DNA of 64,000 bases from an uncultured Clostridia bacterium (GTDB lineage: Bacteria > Bacillota > Clostridia > TANB77 > CAG-508). The number at the start of each line of letters is the position of its first letter. Within the stretch, counting starts at the first letter, position 1. The notes below the pieces were generated by a model. That model was not told the DNA's origin. It made no database searches and saw only the letters and a program-made list of their open reading frames with translations. The stretch is taken from NCBI GenBank assembly GCA_948630815.1, contig CAPIEU010000005.1, positions 62,001 to 126,000 of the forward strand, in the 5' to 3' direction. Shown piece after piece: positions 28,961 to 38,331 of this stretch. The translations under genes and the position numbers were made by a program.

Positions 28961-29000
28961 AAAAGCAAGAGGAACACATTTACCGTTCCTCTTGCTTTTT
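28961..29000. terminator. Strong terminator of the large coiled-coil gene
   Basis: AAAAGCAAGAGGAAC (28961-28975) pairs with GTTCCTCTTGCTTTT (28985-28999); T/A runs on both sides. Confidence 0.9.
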
Positions 29001-29006
29001 AACATT

Positions 29007-31544
29007 TTATAAAACTTCCTCTTCCTCTTTACTAGGTTCTTGATTTTCTAATTCTCCATTAATTGCTTGAAGTTTTGCGATTGCTTCACTCATATCAATT
29101 CTTTCACTTTTGCCTCTTTTAGCTTTTTCTTGCATTTTTATCATAAATGCTTTTGGATTTCTTTTCTTTATTGATTTTTCTTTGTTTTTTTCATCTTTAT
29201 TTAATCTATATTCTTTTAATTCTTTACTCTCAATTCTCTTTTGGTATTGACGTTTTATGAAATCTCTTGCTTTTTCTAATCCTCCTATAATTTTAGCCCA
29301 TATTCCTTCTTTAGACATTCCTTCTATAGTTGCCATTCCATATTTTTCTCCATCCTTAGCATATTTTTTACAAGCTTTTGCTATCTCTTTATAGTTTCCT
29401 AGTTTATTTTCTCTTTCATTATTGAAATCATATACAATATCATCAATTTTATCTGTTTGTCTATTAAAACTATTAATATATTCATCTAACAAATTTTTGT
29501 ATATAGGTTTTTCTTCTCCTATTCTTTTTAATGCCTCTAATATTGCTGGATCACATCTATTAATTCCCATCTTGGATATTAACTCTCCTTCTTGTAATGC
29601 TTTTCCGTCTTCTATTAGTTCTAATAAGTTGTTAATTTTAATTGGCTGTTCTCTTCCTTTAATTGCTATTTTTATTGAATCAGTTCTTGGTTCAACTACT
29701 ATTGTTGTAGATTTACTTTTCCATTTTGAATTTATTGTTTTTGCATTTATTAAATCATCTTCCATATCTAATAATTGTACTGCAACATCTTTTACATCTT
29801 TATATTCTTCATCAATAGCATTCATTTCTTCAATCCATTTTGCTTTTTCTTCTTCTGTTTCTGGTTCAATATTTCCAATATCACGTAATTTTTTGTAACA
29901 TTCTATCATTCTTTTAATTGATTCTGTATCATCTCTATATTCATTCATAAGTTCTTTAGCAACTCTTGAATATCCCTCTTTATCTATTACATCTAACATA
30001 TAATCAGTATGTAAATTAGCATATTCCTTTGCAAAATTAGTTAATTCAACTTTCGGAAATTCATTTACTAATTTTTCTAAGTCTAGATTTTCTGCCCTTT
30101 CTTCTAATTGTTTTATTATATTTTTTAAGTATTCTATTTCTTTAGGTATTTCTTCTTGAGCAAGCATTCCTTCATATATATCTAATATATTCTTTCCTTC
30201 TAAAGACTGTAATACCCATTCGATATCTTCAATACTTTCATAACTTCTCAAATTATTTTCTAGTGCTATATAATTTCCATCTACTTCTACTATATCTTCA
30301 AAACCAGCCTTAAGCTCTGCTAATCTCTGTTCTCTTTCTTCAATTAAAATTTGTTTTTCTTGCATATCAAAAACTGGATCCATATCTTCTGCTTGTACTT
30401 TCACTTCTACTTGTTCTTCTTCGCCTTTCGAAATTCCTACTCGAAGTGTTTCTTTACATGATTGTTTTGTTTCTGTTGGTTTTGCGTTTGTTGGCTTTGG
30501 ATTTGCTCCTATTGGTTTTTGTGCTCCTGCTTTAGTTTGTGCATTTGCTTGCTTTTCAGTTGTTGTTTTTTGTTTTGCTTCTGCTGGTTTTTCATCTTTT
30601 TCATCATGTTTCTTCCATTCTTCTTCTATTTGTTTTTTATTTTTTTCTTCTTGTTTTTTATTTTCTTCGTCATATATTTCCCATGCTTTTTTCTCTTCTT
30701 CTTTTATTTGTTCTAAGTCTTCCATTGTTACAACTTTTTCTGGCTCTTCTACTTCTACTTCATCTTCTGTTAGCTTATGAATTTCGTCCTCTTCTTTATA
30801 ATTTTCTACCATTTCTCCTATATATTGTATTGCATCTTCACTTTCAAAATCGATTTTACCATATGTATTATCAAATTCATTTAATCTGTTTACTAATTCT
30901 TGTAATCTTTCATCATTTTCTATAGAAAAATCTTCATATTCGAATTTTAAAGTCTCACATTCTTTTTCTAAAGCATTAATTTCTCTACTTAAATTTTCTT
31001 TTTCTCTTCTAGCTTGTATTTTTTCTTCTCCTACAGCCATATAAACTTTATCATCTTTTCCTAAATCATGTTCCATTAATTGTAAATATTTAGTTAATGC
31101 CTTACTTCTTTTATTCATATCTCTTCTTAGTTGTTGCTTTTGTTCTAATTCTTGTTGTTTCTTCTCAAAATTTTCTCTCTTTTCTTCTTTTTTCTCTTCT
31201 AGCTCTTGTCTTCTTTCTTCAATTTCTTGATTCATTTTTTCTTTAGAATCGTTTATAAAAGCCCCAACTTTTTTAAAAATTGTGCTACGCATTTGTGTCA
31301 TTTTCGTTTTTCTTATATCTAATAATTCTTTTACTAATTTCCTTCTAGCATCCATTACTTCAAGCATTTTCATTATTTCTAATTCTCTATTTGATGTATA
31401 AACTTTTCCTTCTTCTCTTGATTTATCTGATATTTCTATATCTTCTAAAATATCATCCCACATATTTAGAGTTTCTTTATTCGCATATTCCTTATATTCT
31501 TCTATTAATGGTTTTATTTCTCCAAATAATTCTTTTTCTTCCAT
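29007..31544 (-). CDS. Large cytosolic coiled-coil protein
   Basis: 845 residues, very charged, no signal or membrane segment. Residues about 90-250 are a near-continuous coiled coil (E/K/Q-rich), 270-400 a Lys/Glu/Ala/Pro/Thr-rich linker, 410-600 another helical region, then a compact region (about 640-760, with 'SIKIAIKGREQPIKINNLLEL') and a basic C-terminus. No family recognised. Start after AAAGGAG. Its upstream region (31545-31921, 377 bases) has an inverted repeat ACAAATTTACA/TGTAAATTTGT at 31616-31646 and a mobile palindrome. Confidence 0.75.
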   Translation of the reverse strand: MEEKELFGEIKPLIEEYKEYANKETLNMWDDILEDIEISDKSREEGKVYTSNRELEIMKMLEVMDARRKLVKELLDIRKTKMTQMRSTIFKKVGAFINDSKEKMNQEIEERRQELEEKKEEKRENFEKKQQELEQKQQLRRDMNKRSKALTKYLQLMEHDLGKDDKVYMAVGEEKIQARREKENLSREINALEKECETLKFEYEDFSIENDERLQELVNRLNEFDNTYGKIDFESEDAIQYIGEMVENYKEEDEIHKLTEDEVEVEEPEKVVTMEDLEQIKEEEKKAWEIYDEENKKQEEKNKKQIEEEWKKHDEKDEKPAEAKQKTTTEKQANAQTKAGAQKPIGANPKPTNAKPTETKQSCKETLRVGISKGEEEQVEVKVQAEDMDPVFDMQEKQILIEEREQRLAELKAGFEDIVEVDGNYIALENNLRSYESIEDIEWVLQSLEGKNILDIYEGMLAQEEIPKEIEYLKNIIKQLEERAENLDLEKLVNEFPKVELTNFAKEYANLHTDYMLDVIDKEGYSRVAKELMNEYRDDTESIKRMIECYKKLRDIGNIEPETEEEKAKWIEEMNAIDEEYKDVKDVAVQLLDMEDDLINAKTINSKWKSKSTTIVVEPRTDSIKIAIKGREQPIKINNLLELIEDGKALQEGELISKMGINRCDPAILEALKRIGEEKPIYKNLLDEYINSFNRQTDKIDDIVYDFNNERENKLGNYKEIAKACKKYAKDGEKYGMATIEGMSKEGIWAKIIGGLEKARDFIKRQYQKRIESKELKEYRLNKDEKNKEKSIKKRNPKAFMIKMQEKAKRGKSERIDMSEAIAKLQAINGELENQEPSKEEEEVL

Positions 31545-31615
31545 TATTTTTTCTCCTTTCGAGTTTACCTAAAATTAGGCAAAATAACACTTATGTTTAT
31601 TTTAGCATATAAAAA

Positions 31616-31646
31616 ACAAATTTACAATAGTTTTATGTAAATTTGT
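31616..31646. promoter_or_regulatory. Inverted repeat upstream of the coiled-coil gene
   Basis: ACAAATTTACA and TGTAAATTTGT, arms of 11 bases; possible operator or small hairpin. No promoter hexamers are obvious next to it. Confidence 0.35.
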
Positions 31647-31716
31647 TAATTTTATTGTAACTAGATAGGTTTTAGATAAAAAAATCTTCGAAGATTTTGC
31701 TACAAAGCATTTGTAT

Positions 31717-31874
31717 GGGCGAGCGATTTCTCGTCCGCAACATAGAAATTAATATTTTACTTATAGAAATATTGTACTGCCTATTTATTGATAAAATTAT
31801 GTGTATATGGTTTGGCGTAATTACATATTCATCAAACAATTTCTTCGAAGACGGACGAGAAATCGCTCACCCTA
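31717..31874. repeat. Inverted-repeat element of about 160 bases
   Basis: GGGcGAGCGATTTCTCGTCCG (31717-31737) is repeated inverted at 31853-31874 (CGGACGAGAAATCGCTCaCCC). CTTCGAAG palindromes lie at the outer left (31687) and inner right (31845). It looks like two family A elements in opposite orientation or a MITE-like unit. No ORF inside. Confidence 0.65.
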
Positions 31875-31921
31875 CAACGTTTGCAATAAATTTTCTTTTA
31901 AAACCATTATCTTGTAACATT

Positions 31922-33415
31922 TTATTGCAATTTTAACATTCTTAATTCCTCTAATGCCCTATCTGCTAACTTCCCGTACTTTAATTTTTTATCTCTTATT
32001 TTTTCTTCAAGCTCTGGCACAATTCCAAAATTTGCGTTCATTGGTTGAAATTTTTCATTTGGCGTTGATATGTATTTTGAAAGTGCTCCTATCATTGTAT
32101 TTTCTGGAAATACTATCCTATCTTTTTCTTTATATGTTGATGCTTTCTTTGTTAAATTATCCTTTTCTTCAATTTCTTTACTTATCATTTGTTTATATTG
32201 CCTTACTGCATTTAGGCTTGCTACCATTCCTGATGCAATAGATTCTACATATCCTTCTACTCCTGTAATTTGCCCTGCAAAATAAATATTTCTATTTTTC
32301 CTTAAATTAAATGTTTCATCTAGTAATTTACTAGAATTTATAAATGTATTTCTATGCATTACGCCATATTTTATAAAATCTGCATTTTGAAGTCCTGGTA
32401 TTTTAGAAAATACTCTTTTTTGTTCGCCAAATTTTAGGTTTGTTTGAAACCCAACAATGTTAAACATTGTTCTTAGAGTATCGTCTTGTCTTAGTTGTAC
32501 TAGTGCATATGGACGTTTACCAGTTCTTTTATCTGTAAATCCTACCGGCTTTAATGGTCCAAATCTTAATGTGTCTATTCCTCTTTTTGCCATTACTTCT
32601 ACTGGCATACACCCTTCAAATATTTCTCTTTTTTCAAATTCATGAAGTTCTACTACTTCTGCACTAACTAATTCATTCCAAAAATTTTCATATTCTTCTT
32701 TATTCATTGGAAGATTTATATAACTTCCTTCTTTAATGTTCTTCCTTCTTCCGTTCCATTCTTCTATGCTTTCTTCTTTTTTTCTTTCCTGTTCATACCT
32801 ATCTCCAAAAAAAGCAATACTCATATTAATACTTTCTTTTGAAATGATTGGTGCAGCTGCATCATAAAAATACAACTTGTCTTCTTGTGTTATTTTTGCT
32901 ATATTTTTAGCAAATTTGTCCGTTGTTAATGGTCCTGTTGCAATAATTGTGATACCTGTATCTTGGGCAGGTACAAGACCTGCCCCTACAATGTTGTCTC
33001 TTATACGTACTGTCTCTACATATTGCTTTTTTATAATTTCTTCTCCTGTATATTCTTCATTAATAATTTCAATATTTGGATTTTCTTTTATTGTTTTTGT
33101 TACTAATTTAGAAAATTCTTCTCTATCTACTGCTAATGCTTGTCCTGCTGGTACACTGGTTTTGTCTGCACATTTTATTAATAATGAATCAAGCATACGT
33201 AACTCTTCTTTTAATAAACCACAAGCATTTGTATGTAAGTTAGATTTAAAGGAATTGCTACATACAATTTCTGCTAAATTTTTATTTGAATGTGCTTTTG
33301 AAAATTTAACTGGTTTCATTTCATACAATTTTACTTTTATTCCTCTTTTTGCAATTTGGTATGCTGCTTCACACCCTGCAAGTCCACCACCAATTACTGT
33401 TATATAATCTTTCAT
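31922..33415 (-). CDS. trmFO: Methylenetetrahydrofolate-tRNA methyltransferase TrmFO, with palindrome-coded insert
   Basis: 497 residues, longer than the usual 435-450. FAD enzyme that methylates U54 of tRNA using methylene-THF. N-terminal FAD fold ITVIGGGLAGCEAAYQIAKRG; typical 'VCSNSFKSN', 'AGQALAVDRE', 'GCMPVEVMAKRGIDTLRFGPLKPVGF' and 'YFAGQITGVEGYVESIASG'. An insert of about 12 residues, VGAGLVPAQDT, sits before GITIIATGPLTTDK and is encoded by a family A palindrome. The frame is kept, so the enzyme may stay active. Confidence 0.95.
   Translation of the reverse strand: MKDYITVIGGGLAGCEAAYQIAKRGIKVKLYEMKPVKFSKAHSNKNLAEIVCSNSFKSNLHTNACGLLKEELRMLDSLLIKCADKTSVPAGQALAVDREEFSKLVTKTIKENPNIEIINEEYTGEEIIKKQYVETVRIRDNIVGAGLVPAQDTGITIIATGPLTTDKFAKNIAKITQEDKLYFYDAAAPIISKESINMSIAFFGDRYEQERKKEESIEEWNGRRKNIKEGSYINLPMNKEEYENFWNELVSAEVVELHEFEKREIFEGCMPVEVMAKRGIDTLRFGPLKPVGFTDKRTGKRPYALVQLRQDDTLRTMFNIVGFQTNLKFGEQKRVFSKIPGLQNADFIKYGVMHRNTFINSSKLLDETFNLRKNRNIYFAGQITGVEGYVESIASGMVASLNAVRQYKQMISKEIEEKDNLTKKASTYKEKDRIVFPENTMIGALSKYISTPNEKFQPMNANFGIVPELEEKIRDKKLKYGKLADRALEELRMLKLQ
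32961..32998 (-). repeat. Family A palindrome inserted in the trmFO coding sequence
   Basis: On the minus strand GGGGCAGGTCTTGTACCTGCCC preceded by TGTA, coding for GAGLVPAQ. The core is the same as the intergenic repeats at 7724 and 18619. Analogous to the protein-coding palindromic elements of Rickettsia. Confidence 0.85.
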
Positions 33416-33555
33416 ATTTAATTTAATTTCATTCCTCTCATAATAATAGTACTAAACTAGTGAAAATGATAGTAATATTTTTACCTCATTTATTTAGATT
33501 GTGGGAAAGATTAACTCATACCTTTCCCACTTAAAATTTTAGCACCTAAACCTCA

Positions 33556-33699
33556 CTACTTGATTTTCTCACATGACTGGTTTCCAACCGTGCAAGATGT
33601 CTTACAAGCAGACTGGCAGGAAGTCTGGCACTCGCCACAACCCCCTTTTTTCATGGACTCCTTCAAATTCCGTGTTGTTAATGTTCTTACGTGTTTCAT
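33556..33699 (-). CDS. SCIFF ranthipeptide precursor
   Basis: 47 residues: leader MKHVRTLTTRNLKESMKK followed by the core GGCGECQTSCQSACKTSCTV and GNQSCEKIK. This is the six-cysteines-in-forty-five-residues peptide, nearly invariant in Clostridia, normally modified by a radical SAM enzyme that makes Cys to Thr thioether links. Start has AAAGGA. Codon 10 is an in-frame CGG read as Arg, a position where the family has Lys or Arg; skipping its C would stop translation two codons later. No maturase gene is adjacent. The gene has its own strong promoter and a palindrome in the leader. Confidence 0.93.
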   Translation of the reverse strand: MKHVRTLTTRNLKESMKKGGCGECQTSCQSACKTSCTVGNQSCEKIK

Positions 33700-33714
33700 A
33701 AATGTGTCCTTTCT

Positions 33715-33728
33715 GGAGATTAATCTCC
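33715..33728 (-). promoter_or_regulatory. Palindrome in the SCIFF mRNA leader
   Basis: Perfect 14-base palindrome GGAGATTAATCTCC just upstream of the SCIFF ribosome binding site. It could be an operator or fold over the GGAG decoy. Confidence 0.4.
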
Positions 33729-33771
33729 TTGTGCTATTTTTTTATTACAATTTCCATAGGAAATCCCTATT

Positions 33772-33800
33772 ATTATATATCTTTTTATTCAAAGTGTCAA
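33772..33800 (-). promoter_or_regulatory. Promoter of the SCIFF gene
   Basis: On the minus strand TTGACA (33795-33800), 17-base spacer, TATAAT (33772-33777): a consensus sigma-A promoter, among the best in the window. Confidence 0.85.
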
Positions 33801-33819
33801 AACCTGTGTTTATAACTAA

Positions 33820-33846
33820 AAGACAGAACACGTGTCCTGTCTTTAG
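33820..33846 (-). terminator. Terminator of the gene at 33859
   Basis: On the minus strand AAAGACAG/CTGTCTTT with an inner GACAC/GTGTT pairing, followed by a short T run. Confidence 0.65.
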
Positions 33847-33858
33847 CAAATATTCATG

Positions 33859-34146
33859 TTATAGAACAAAAGATAGCAATCCACTTGAATTACATTTGAT
33901 TGTAATTTCTGTTCCTGGTGCAATCCTTCCAGCTTCTATATCTTCCCGCGTTTTAGTGAATTCTTCCATATGAACCACATATTGATTAACAATCCATTCA
34001 TAATTTGTTCCATCAACTGTTTCTATATGGATTTTTTCTTCTTTAATTCCACTGTGTTTACACGGATCATAACTTGCACTTTTCACAGTTGCAAGTTTGA
34101 AGACATTTGCTTTCGGTTTTGCCTCTCCTTTAACTTGAATACTCAT
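33859..34146 (-). CDS. Small hypothetical protein
   Basis: 95 residues, likely beta-rich, soluble, with two Cys (DPCKHSG, IKCNSSG). Start after GCAGGAGGTAAAAAA. It has an in-frame CGG (TKTREDIEAG, codon complement of 33946-33948) that must be read as sense, because a skip would stop at once. Not recognised. It lies between the SNF2 helicase and the SCIFF gene with its own terminator. Confidence 0.65.
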   Translation of the reverse strand: MSIQVKGEAKPKANVFKLATVKSASYDPCKHSGIKEEKIHIETVDGTNYEWIVNQYVVHMEEFTKTREDIEAGRIAPGTEITIKCNSSGLLSFVL

Positions 34147-34212
34147 TTTTTTACCTCCTGCACTTTATTGTTACGCACTATAATTTTACCATATTATGTT
34201 AGCATTTGCAAA

Positions 34213-37200
34213 TTATTCAAACAACTTCATAATTTCTTCTTTAGAAAGCTTACTAATAAATGATGCTTTTGTATCTAGTACATTATCTATAAGTTTCGCT
34301 TTTCTTTCTTGTAAGTCAAATATCTTTTCTTCAATTGAATTTTTGGTTATCAACTTATATACTTGTACATTATTTTTTTGTCCAATTCTATATGCTCTAT
34401 CTGTTGCTTGGTTTTCTGCTGCTAAATTCCACCATGGGTCATAATGTATTACCATATCTGCACCTGTTAAGTTTAAACCTGTTCCCCCTGCTTTTAAAGA
34501 TATTAAAAATACTTTTATATCATTATTTTTATTAAATTCATCAACTAATTCTATTCTTTTATCTACTTTAGTTTGGCCTGTTAATTTAAAATACTCTATT
34601 TTTTCTTTTTCTAATTCTTTTTCTATTATTTCAAACATTGATGTATACGTAGAAAACAATAATATTTTGTGCCCACTTGCTACCCCATCTTTTATAATTT
34701 CTACACATTGGTTTAATTTACTTGATGAGCCTTTATAATTATCTAAAAACAGGCTTGGATGACAACAAATTTGTCTTAATCTTGTTAGAGCTGATAATAT
34801 TTGAATGTGACTATTTTCAAACCCATTTAATTTTATTTCTTCATTTAATTCTTCTTTTGCCTGTGCTAGATAAGTTAAATATATTTTTTGTTGTTCTTCA
34901 GTCATTTCATTATTTAATACTGTGACTGTTTTATCTGGTAGTTCTGTTAATACTTGTTTTTTTGTTCTTCTTAAAATAAATGGTTCTATTAACATTCTTA
35001 GTTTATCCATATATTCTGTATCTTCATTTTTAATTATAGGAATTTCAAACTTTTCTCTAAATTTATTATACGAAAATAGGTATCCTGGCATTAAAAAATC
35101 AAATATAGACCATAACTCTGAAAGTGAGTTTTCTATTGGTGTACCAGTTAGTGCATACTTAGTTATAGCTTTAATCTTTTTAATTGATTTCGCATTTTGT
35201 GTGTTACTGTTTTTCATATATTGTGCTTCATCTGCTATAACATATCTAAATTTATAGTTTAATTCTTCATATAAATCAATATCTCTTTTTAATAAATCGT
35301 ATGAAGTTATAACAACATCATAGTTTGGAATATTTTTTATTTGCTCTTTTCTTATACTTGCATTTCCACTTATTACCATTGCTTTTATAGATTTTGCAAA
35401 TTTTTCTATTTCTGCTTTCCAGTTTAGGCTAAGTGAACTTGGACACACTACCATTATTGGTAATTTATCTTCTTTATTATTTTCTATATATGATAATATG
35501 ATTGATATAACTTGAAGTGTTTTTCCAAGTCCCATATCATCTGCAAGTATTCCACCAAATTGATAATAATCTAATGTCTTTAACCATTTGAATCCAATTT
35601 TTTGATAACCTCTTAATGTTTTATTTAAAGTATCTGGTATTCTTAAACTACTTATATTAGTTTTATCTTTCATATCATCTATCATTTGTTTATAATGCTC
35701 ATCTTTTCTTATTGTTGTATTTTCAAATTTATTTATTATTCTATCTAAATAAAGTGAACGATACATTGGAAGTTTTATGCTTCCCTCTTCTATTTCTTTA
35801 TAACTTACTCCGTGTTCCAGAAATTAAGCTATTTAAAAAGTTAATATCTTCATTTTCTTCTAATGTTAAAAAATCTCCATTTTTTAGCCTATAGTATTTC
35901 TTTTTTAAGCTGTATTTTTCAAGTATCTCTCTTAGTTCCTTTTTATCAAAATTAAAGTTATCTACATCTATACCTAATAAATTATTTTCTATTTTTACGC
36001 CTATACTTCCCATTTTAGGTTTTTTTATTTCTCTGCTTTTAAAATCATCTGTAGCAAGTACTTCAAATTTTTGCATATATTCTATTATATCTTCATATAA
36101 AAAATTATATATTTTTTCATCATCTGCAAGTATAAATCTTGCATTCTTCTTATCTAGCAAGAATCCTGTTTTTCTAAATTTATTTAAACTTTCCGCCTCT
36201 TCTAACACTTCTCTTGGAATATTTGGATTTTCTTTTAGTGGATTAAATTCTTCTTCTCCATAACAAAACATAACTTTTGCTACAATATAATTTCTTTCAT
36301 TAAATTCTAAATATACTTTTACACCAAGTTTTTTGGGCATATATTGTTCTATTTCTTCTTCATCTATAGTATCTAAAGTTATACTATCTTCAACCTTAGG
36401 AAGTACTATTGAAAAAAAGTTTGGCATTTGTTTTTTAGAAAATTTTATTTCTCTTGTGTAATTTCTTTTAAATACTTCTAATAATTTAAGAGTGCTTTCT
36501 TTGTATTCTTTACTACATCTATATAGTTTATCTTCAGTTAAAAAATATGTATATTCTTTTCCTTCTATTATTTCATAGTTATTATAAGTATCTATGTTAC
36601 ATATTAATTTATATTCTTGACTATTAATCTTTTCTAATTCAAATTTTATGTCTGGAATATTATTTACAAATTCTATCTCTGTAATTATGTACTCTTTTTC
36701 TATAGATACTCTTTTATTTTGTAGTATCTCAAAAATCTCATCAAGTGCTGTATTACTAAGCACTATACTTCCTGTATTTAATACTTTTCCATAATATCTA
36801 TATATACTATTGGAATTATTATTTACATATTTAATTGTTTCTGCGTGTTTCATAATAAAATTAAGTATTGGTATATCACATTTATCAAAGTTTTTTTCCT
36901 CATGCACCATATTTAATTTTGCACCATATTTATATTGCTCTTTATTTACCATTAAATTATAAAATTCTACTAAATCTCTAAGTTTATATAATTGTTTTTT
37001 AGTTCCAATTTTAAATTCTATTTTCATTTCTTTTGAATAAGAATCAAATATAATTTTAGGAACTAAATTTACATTTTTATCTAATGATATAATGGATTCT
37101 CCAATATCATCATCAATTAATCTCATTTCTTCATCATAAAATGTATTTATTAAATCTGTAAAGTTAGAATATCTCTCTTTGTTTTTTGATTTATTCTGTT

Positions 37201-37513
37201 CTTTATTATATTTTGGATTTCCATCTATTTCAAGTAATGTAGCTATAATATGTTTGCACGCACCATAATGTAAATTGTAATCTTCACATTCACACTGAAG
37301 TCTATCTAATTCCCCATTTCTTAATGATATATGTACTCTATATTTATCATAATTTCCATCTACTAAACTTTCTACACAAAAATTATTCATATTATTATAA
37401 TCTATATGTTCTATACTTACTCTTTTTTGTTTTACATATTCTTTTGATGTTTGAAGTTTTGTATCTCCTACATCTTCATATAGTTCTTTTGCTACTGTTT
37501 GATTAATAAACAT
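34213..37513 (-). CDS. SNF2-family helicase with SWIM zinc finger, broken by +1 frameshift
   Basis: 1099 residues when the C opposite 35812 is skipped (gga-aca-C-GGA), which replaces GTRSKL-stop by GTGVSYKEIEEGSIKLPMYRSLYLD. N-terminal SWIM finger CECEDYNLHYGACKHI near residues 75-95, a central bacterial SNF2-associated region, then SNF2 ATPase: LADDMGLGKT (about 657), DEAQ in VIADEAQYMKN (about 759), ALTGTPIENS, and helicase C motif TDRAYRIGQ (about 1037). Such proteins are ATP-driven DNA translocases common in Firmicutes; the target is unknown. The second frame alone would start mid-domain without a ribosome binding site. Start after AAAGGAG. Confidence 0.93.
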
Positions 37514-37612
37514 ATTTATCTCCTTTAAAATATGATTAATTATTATATCATATTTTTATAGTTTATGGAAGTATTTTCAAAAAATAGTTTTTGTTTTTTT
37601 GTAAATTTTATA

Positions 37613-37641
37613 TTGACTTTTTGTAAGTGTTATGATAAATT
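37613..37641 (+). promoter_or_regulatory. Promoter of toxin module 1
   Basis: TTGACT (37613-37618), 17-base spacer, TAAATT (37636-37641). Transcript would start near 37648 with GTTGTTAGAA. Confidence 0.55.
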
Positions 37642-37739
37642 AATTTTGTTGTTAGAAACCTCACTTTTGACCCTATGATGGTATTCGCTAGTATTACTAT
37701 ATTGTAATACTAAATATGCTATTATAGGAGGTGAGGAAA

Positions 37740-37820
37740 ATGGAGTTATGTGTTGGAATATCATTGGTAGTTCTTTCTATTGGTATTGCAATATTTTTAA
37801 TTGGATTAGTTCGGTTATAA
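37740..37820 (+). CDS. Small hydrophobic peptide, candidate type I toxin (module 1)
   Basis: 26 residues, MELCVGISLVVLSIGIAIFL plus IGLVRL: a single membrane helix with a basic end, like Fst/holin-like toxins. AGGAGGTGAGG ribosome binding site, which could be masked by CCTCAC about 65 bases upstream in the same leader. Codon 25 is CGG; read as Arg it precedes the stop. Skipping it would add 29 codons running through a terminator, which is less likely. An opposing promoter and a shared hairpin lie downstream. Confidence 0.6.
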   Translation: MELCVGISLVVLSIGIAIFLIGLVRL

Positions 37821-37833
37821 TATTTGTATACAT

Positions 37834-37919
37834 AGAAAAAGAATTGAAGTACGACCTAACGAATCTAACTTCAATTCTAACAACTACGAGGAGAAAGCTT
37901 AGCTTTCTTCTCTTTTTAT
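37834..37919 (-). ncRNA. Candidate antitoxin RNA of module 1
   Basis: Minus-strand promoter with TATAAT (37926-37931) and TTTACT (37948-37953), 16-base spacer. The RNA converges on the toxin transcript and would end at the hairpin AGAATTGAAGT/ACTTCAATTCT (37840-37878) with a T run. Confidence 0.5.
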
Positions 37920-37983
37920 AATTATATTATAACACATATTTTTAAAAAGTAAATACTTTTTGCCAATTTTCGCCATTTTCTTA

Positions 37984-38013
37984 TTGACAATTTGTTTAAT
38001 TTTATTATATACT
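37984..38013 (+). promoter_or_regulatory. Promoter of toxin module 2
   Basis: TTGACA (37984-37989), 18-base spacer, TATACT (38008-38013). Confidence 0.7.
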
Positions 38014-38080
38014 CTTATAAGATAGTTGGTTAAACTTTAGAAGTGTGGTTGTCATCTCTATTACATAGTAGGTGATGCTT

Positions 38081-38182
38081 ATGAATAAATTAATATTTAA
38101 ATGCTTAATTTTTTCCATTGTTTTTAATATAATATTGCTATTCATAATATTTGCCTTAATTATCTTTTTAATTTTGGCATAA
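38081..38182 (+). CDS. Small hydrophobic peptide, candidate type I toxin (module 2)
   Basis: 33 residues, MNKLIFKCLIFSIVFNIILL then an almost purely hydrophobic tail. AGGTGATGCTT ribosome binding site, partly paired with CATC upstream in the leader (CATCtCTA...TAG...GATG). Same arrangement as module 1: convergent RNA on the other strand and a shared terminator at 38188-38221. Confidence 0.6.
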   Translation: MNKLIFKCLIFSIVFNIILLFIIFALIIFLILA

Positions 38183-38274
38183 AAAAACTGCACTATCTGA
38201 TTTAGCCGTCAATAGTGCAGTCTTATAATTTCAAACGTGATGGCTTCCACACTTACTGTGGTAACCTTCTATCT
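38183..38274 (-). ncRNA. Candidate antitoxin RNA of module 2
   Basis: Minus-strand promoter TATAAT (38281-38286) and TTTACT (38303-38308), 16-base spacer, as in module 1. The RNA contains AAGCCATCAC, complementary with one bulge to the toxin ribosome binding site GTGATGCTT, and ends at ACTGCACTAT/ATAGTGCAGT followed by T7. Confidence 0.6.
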
Positions 38275-38331
38275 GTTTATATTATACCACATATTCTAAA
38301 AAAGTAAATACTTTTTGCCAATTTCATATTT

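Noticed and set aside
32877..33407. Plus-strand frame opposite trmFO containing AGTRPAPT
   Set aside because: It is the antisense of trmFO and the palindrome; the motif arises from the repeat.
36300..36420. Random homopolymer sequencing errors as the cause of the broken genes
   Set aside because: No breaks occur at the many long A or T runs; all breaks are the same insertion, C before GGN, in the same codon phase. A systematic non-homopolymer artefact remains possible.
38005..38193. Minus-strand 62-residue frame over toxin module 2
   Set aside because: No ribosome binding site; the plus-strand peptide has one and fits a known toxin layout.
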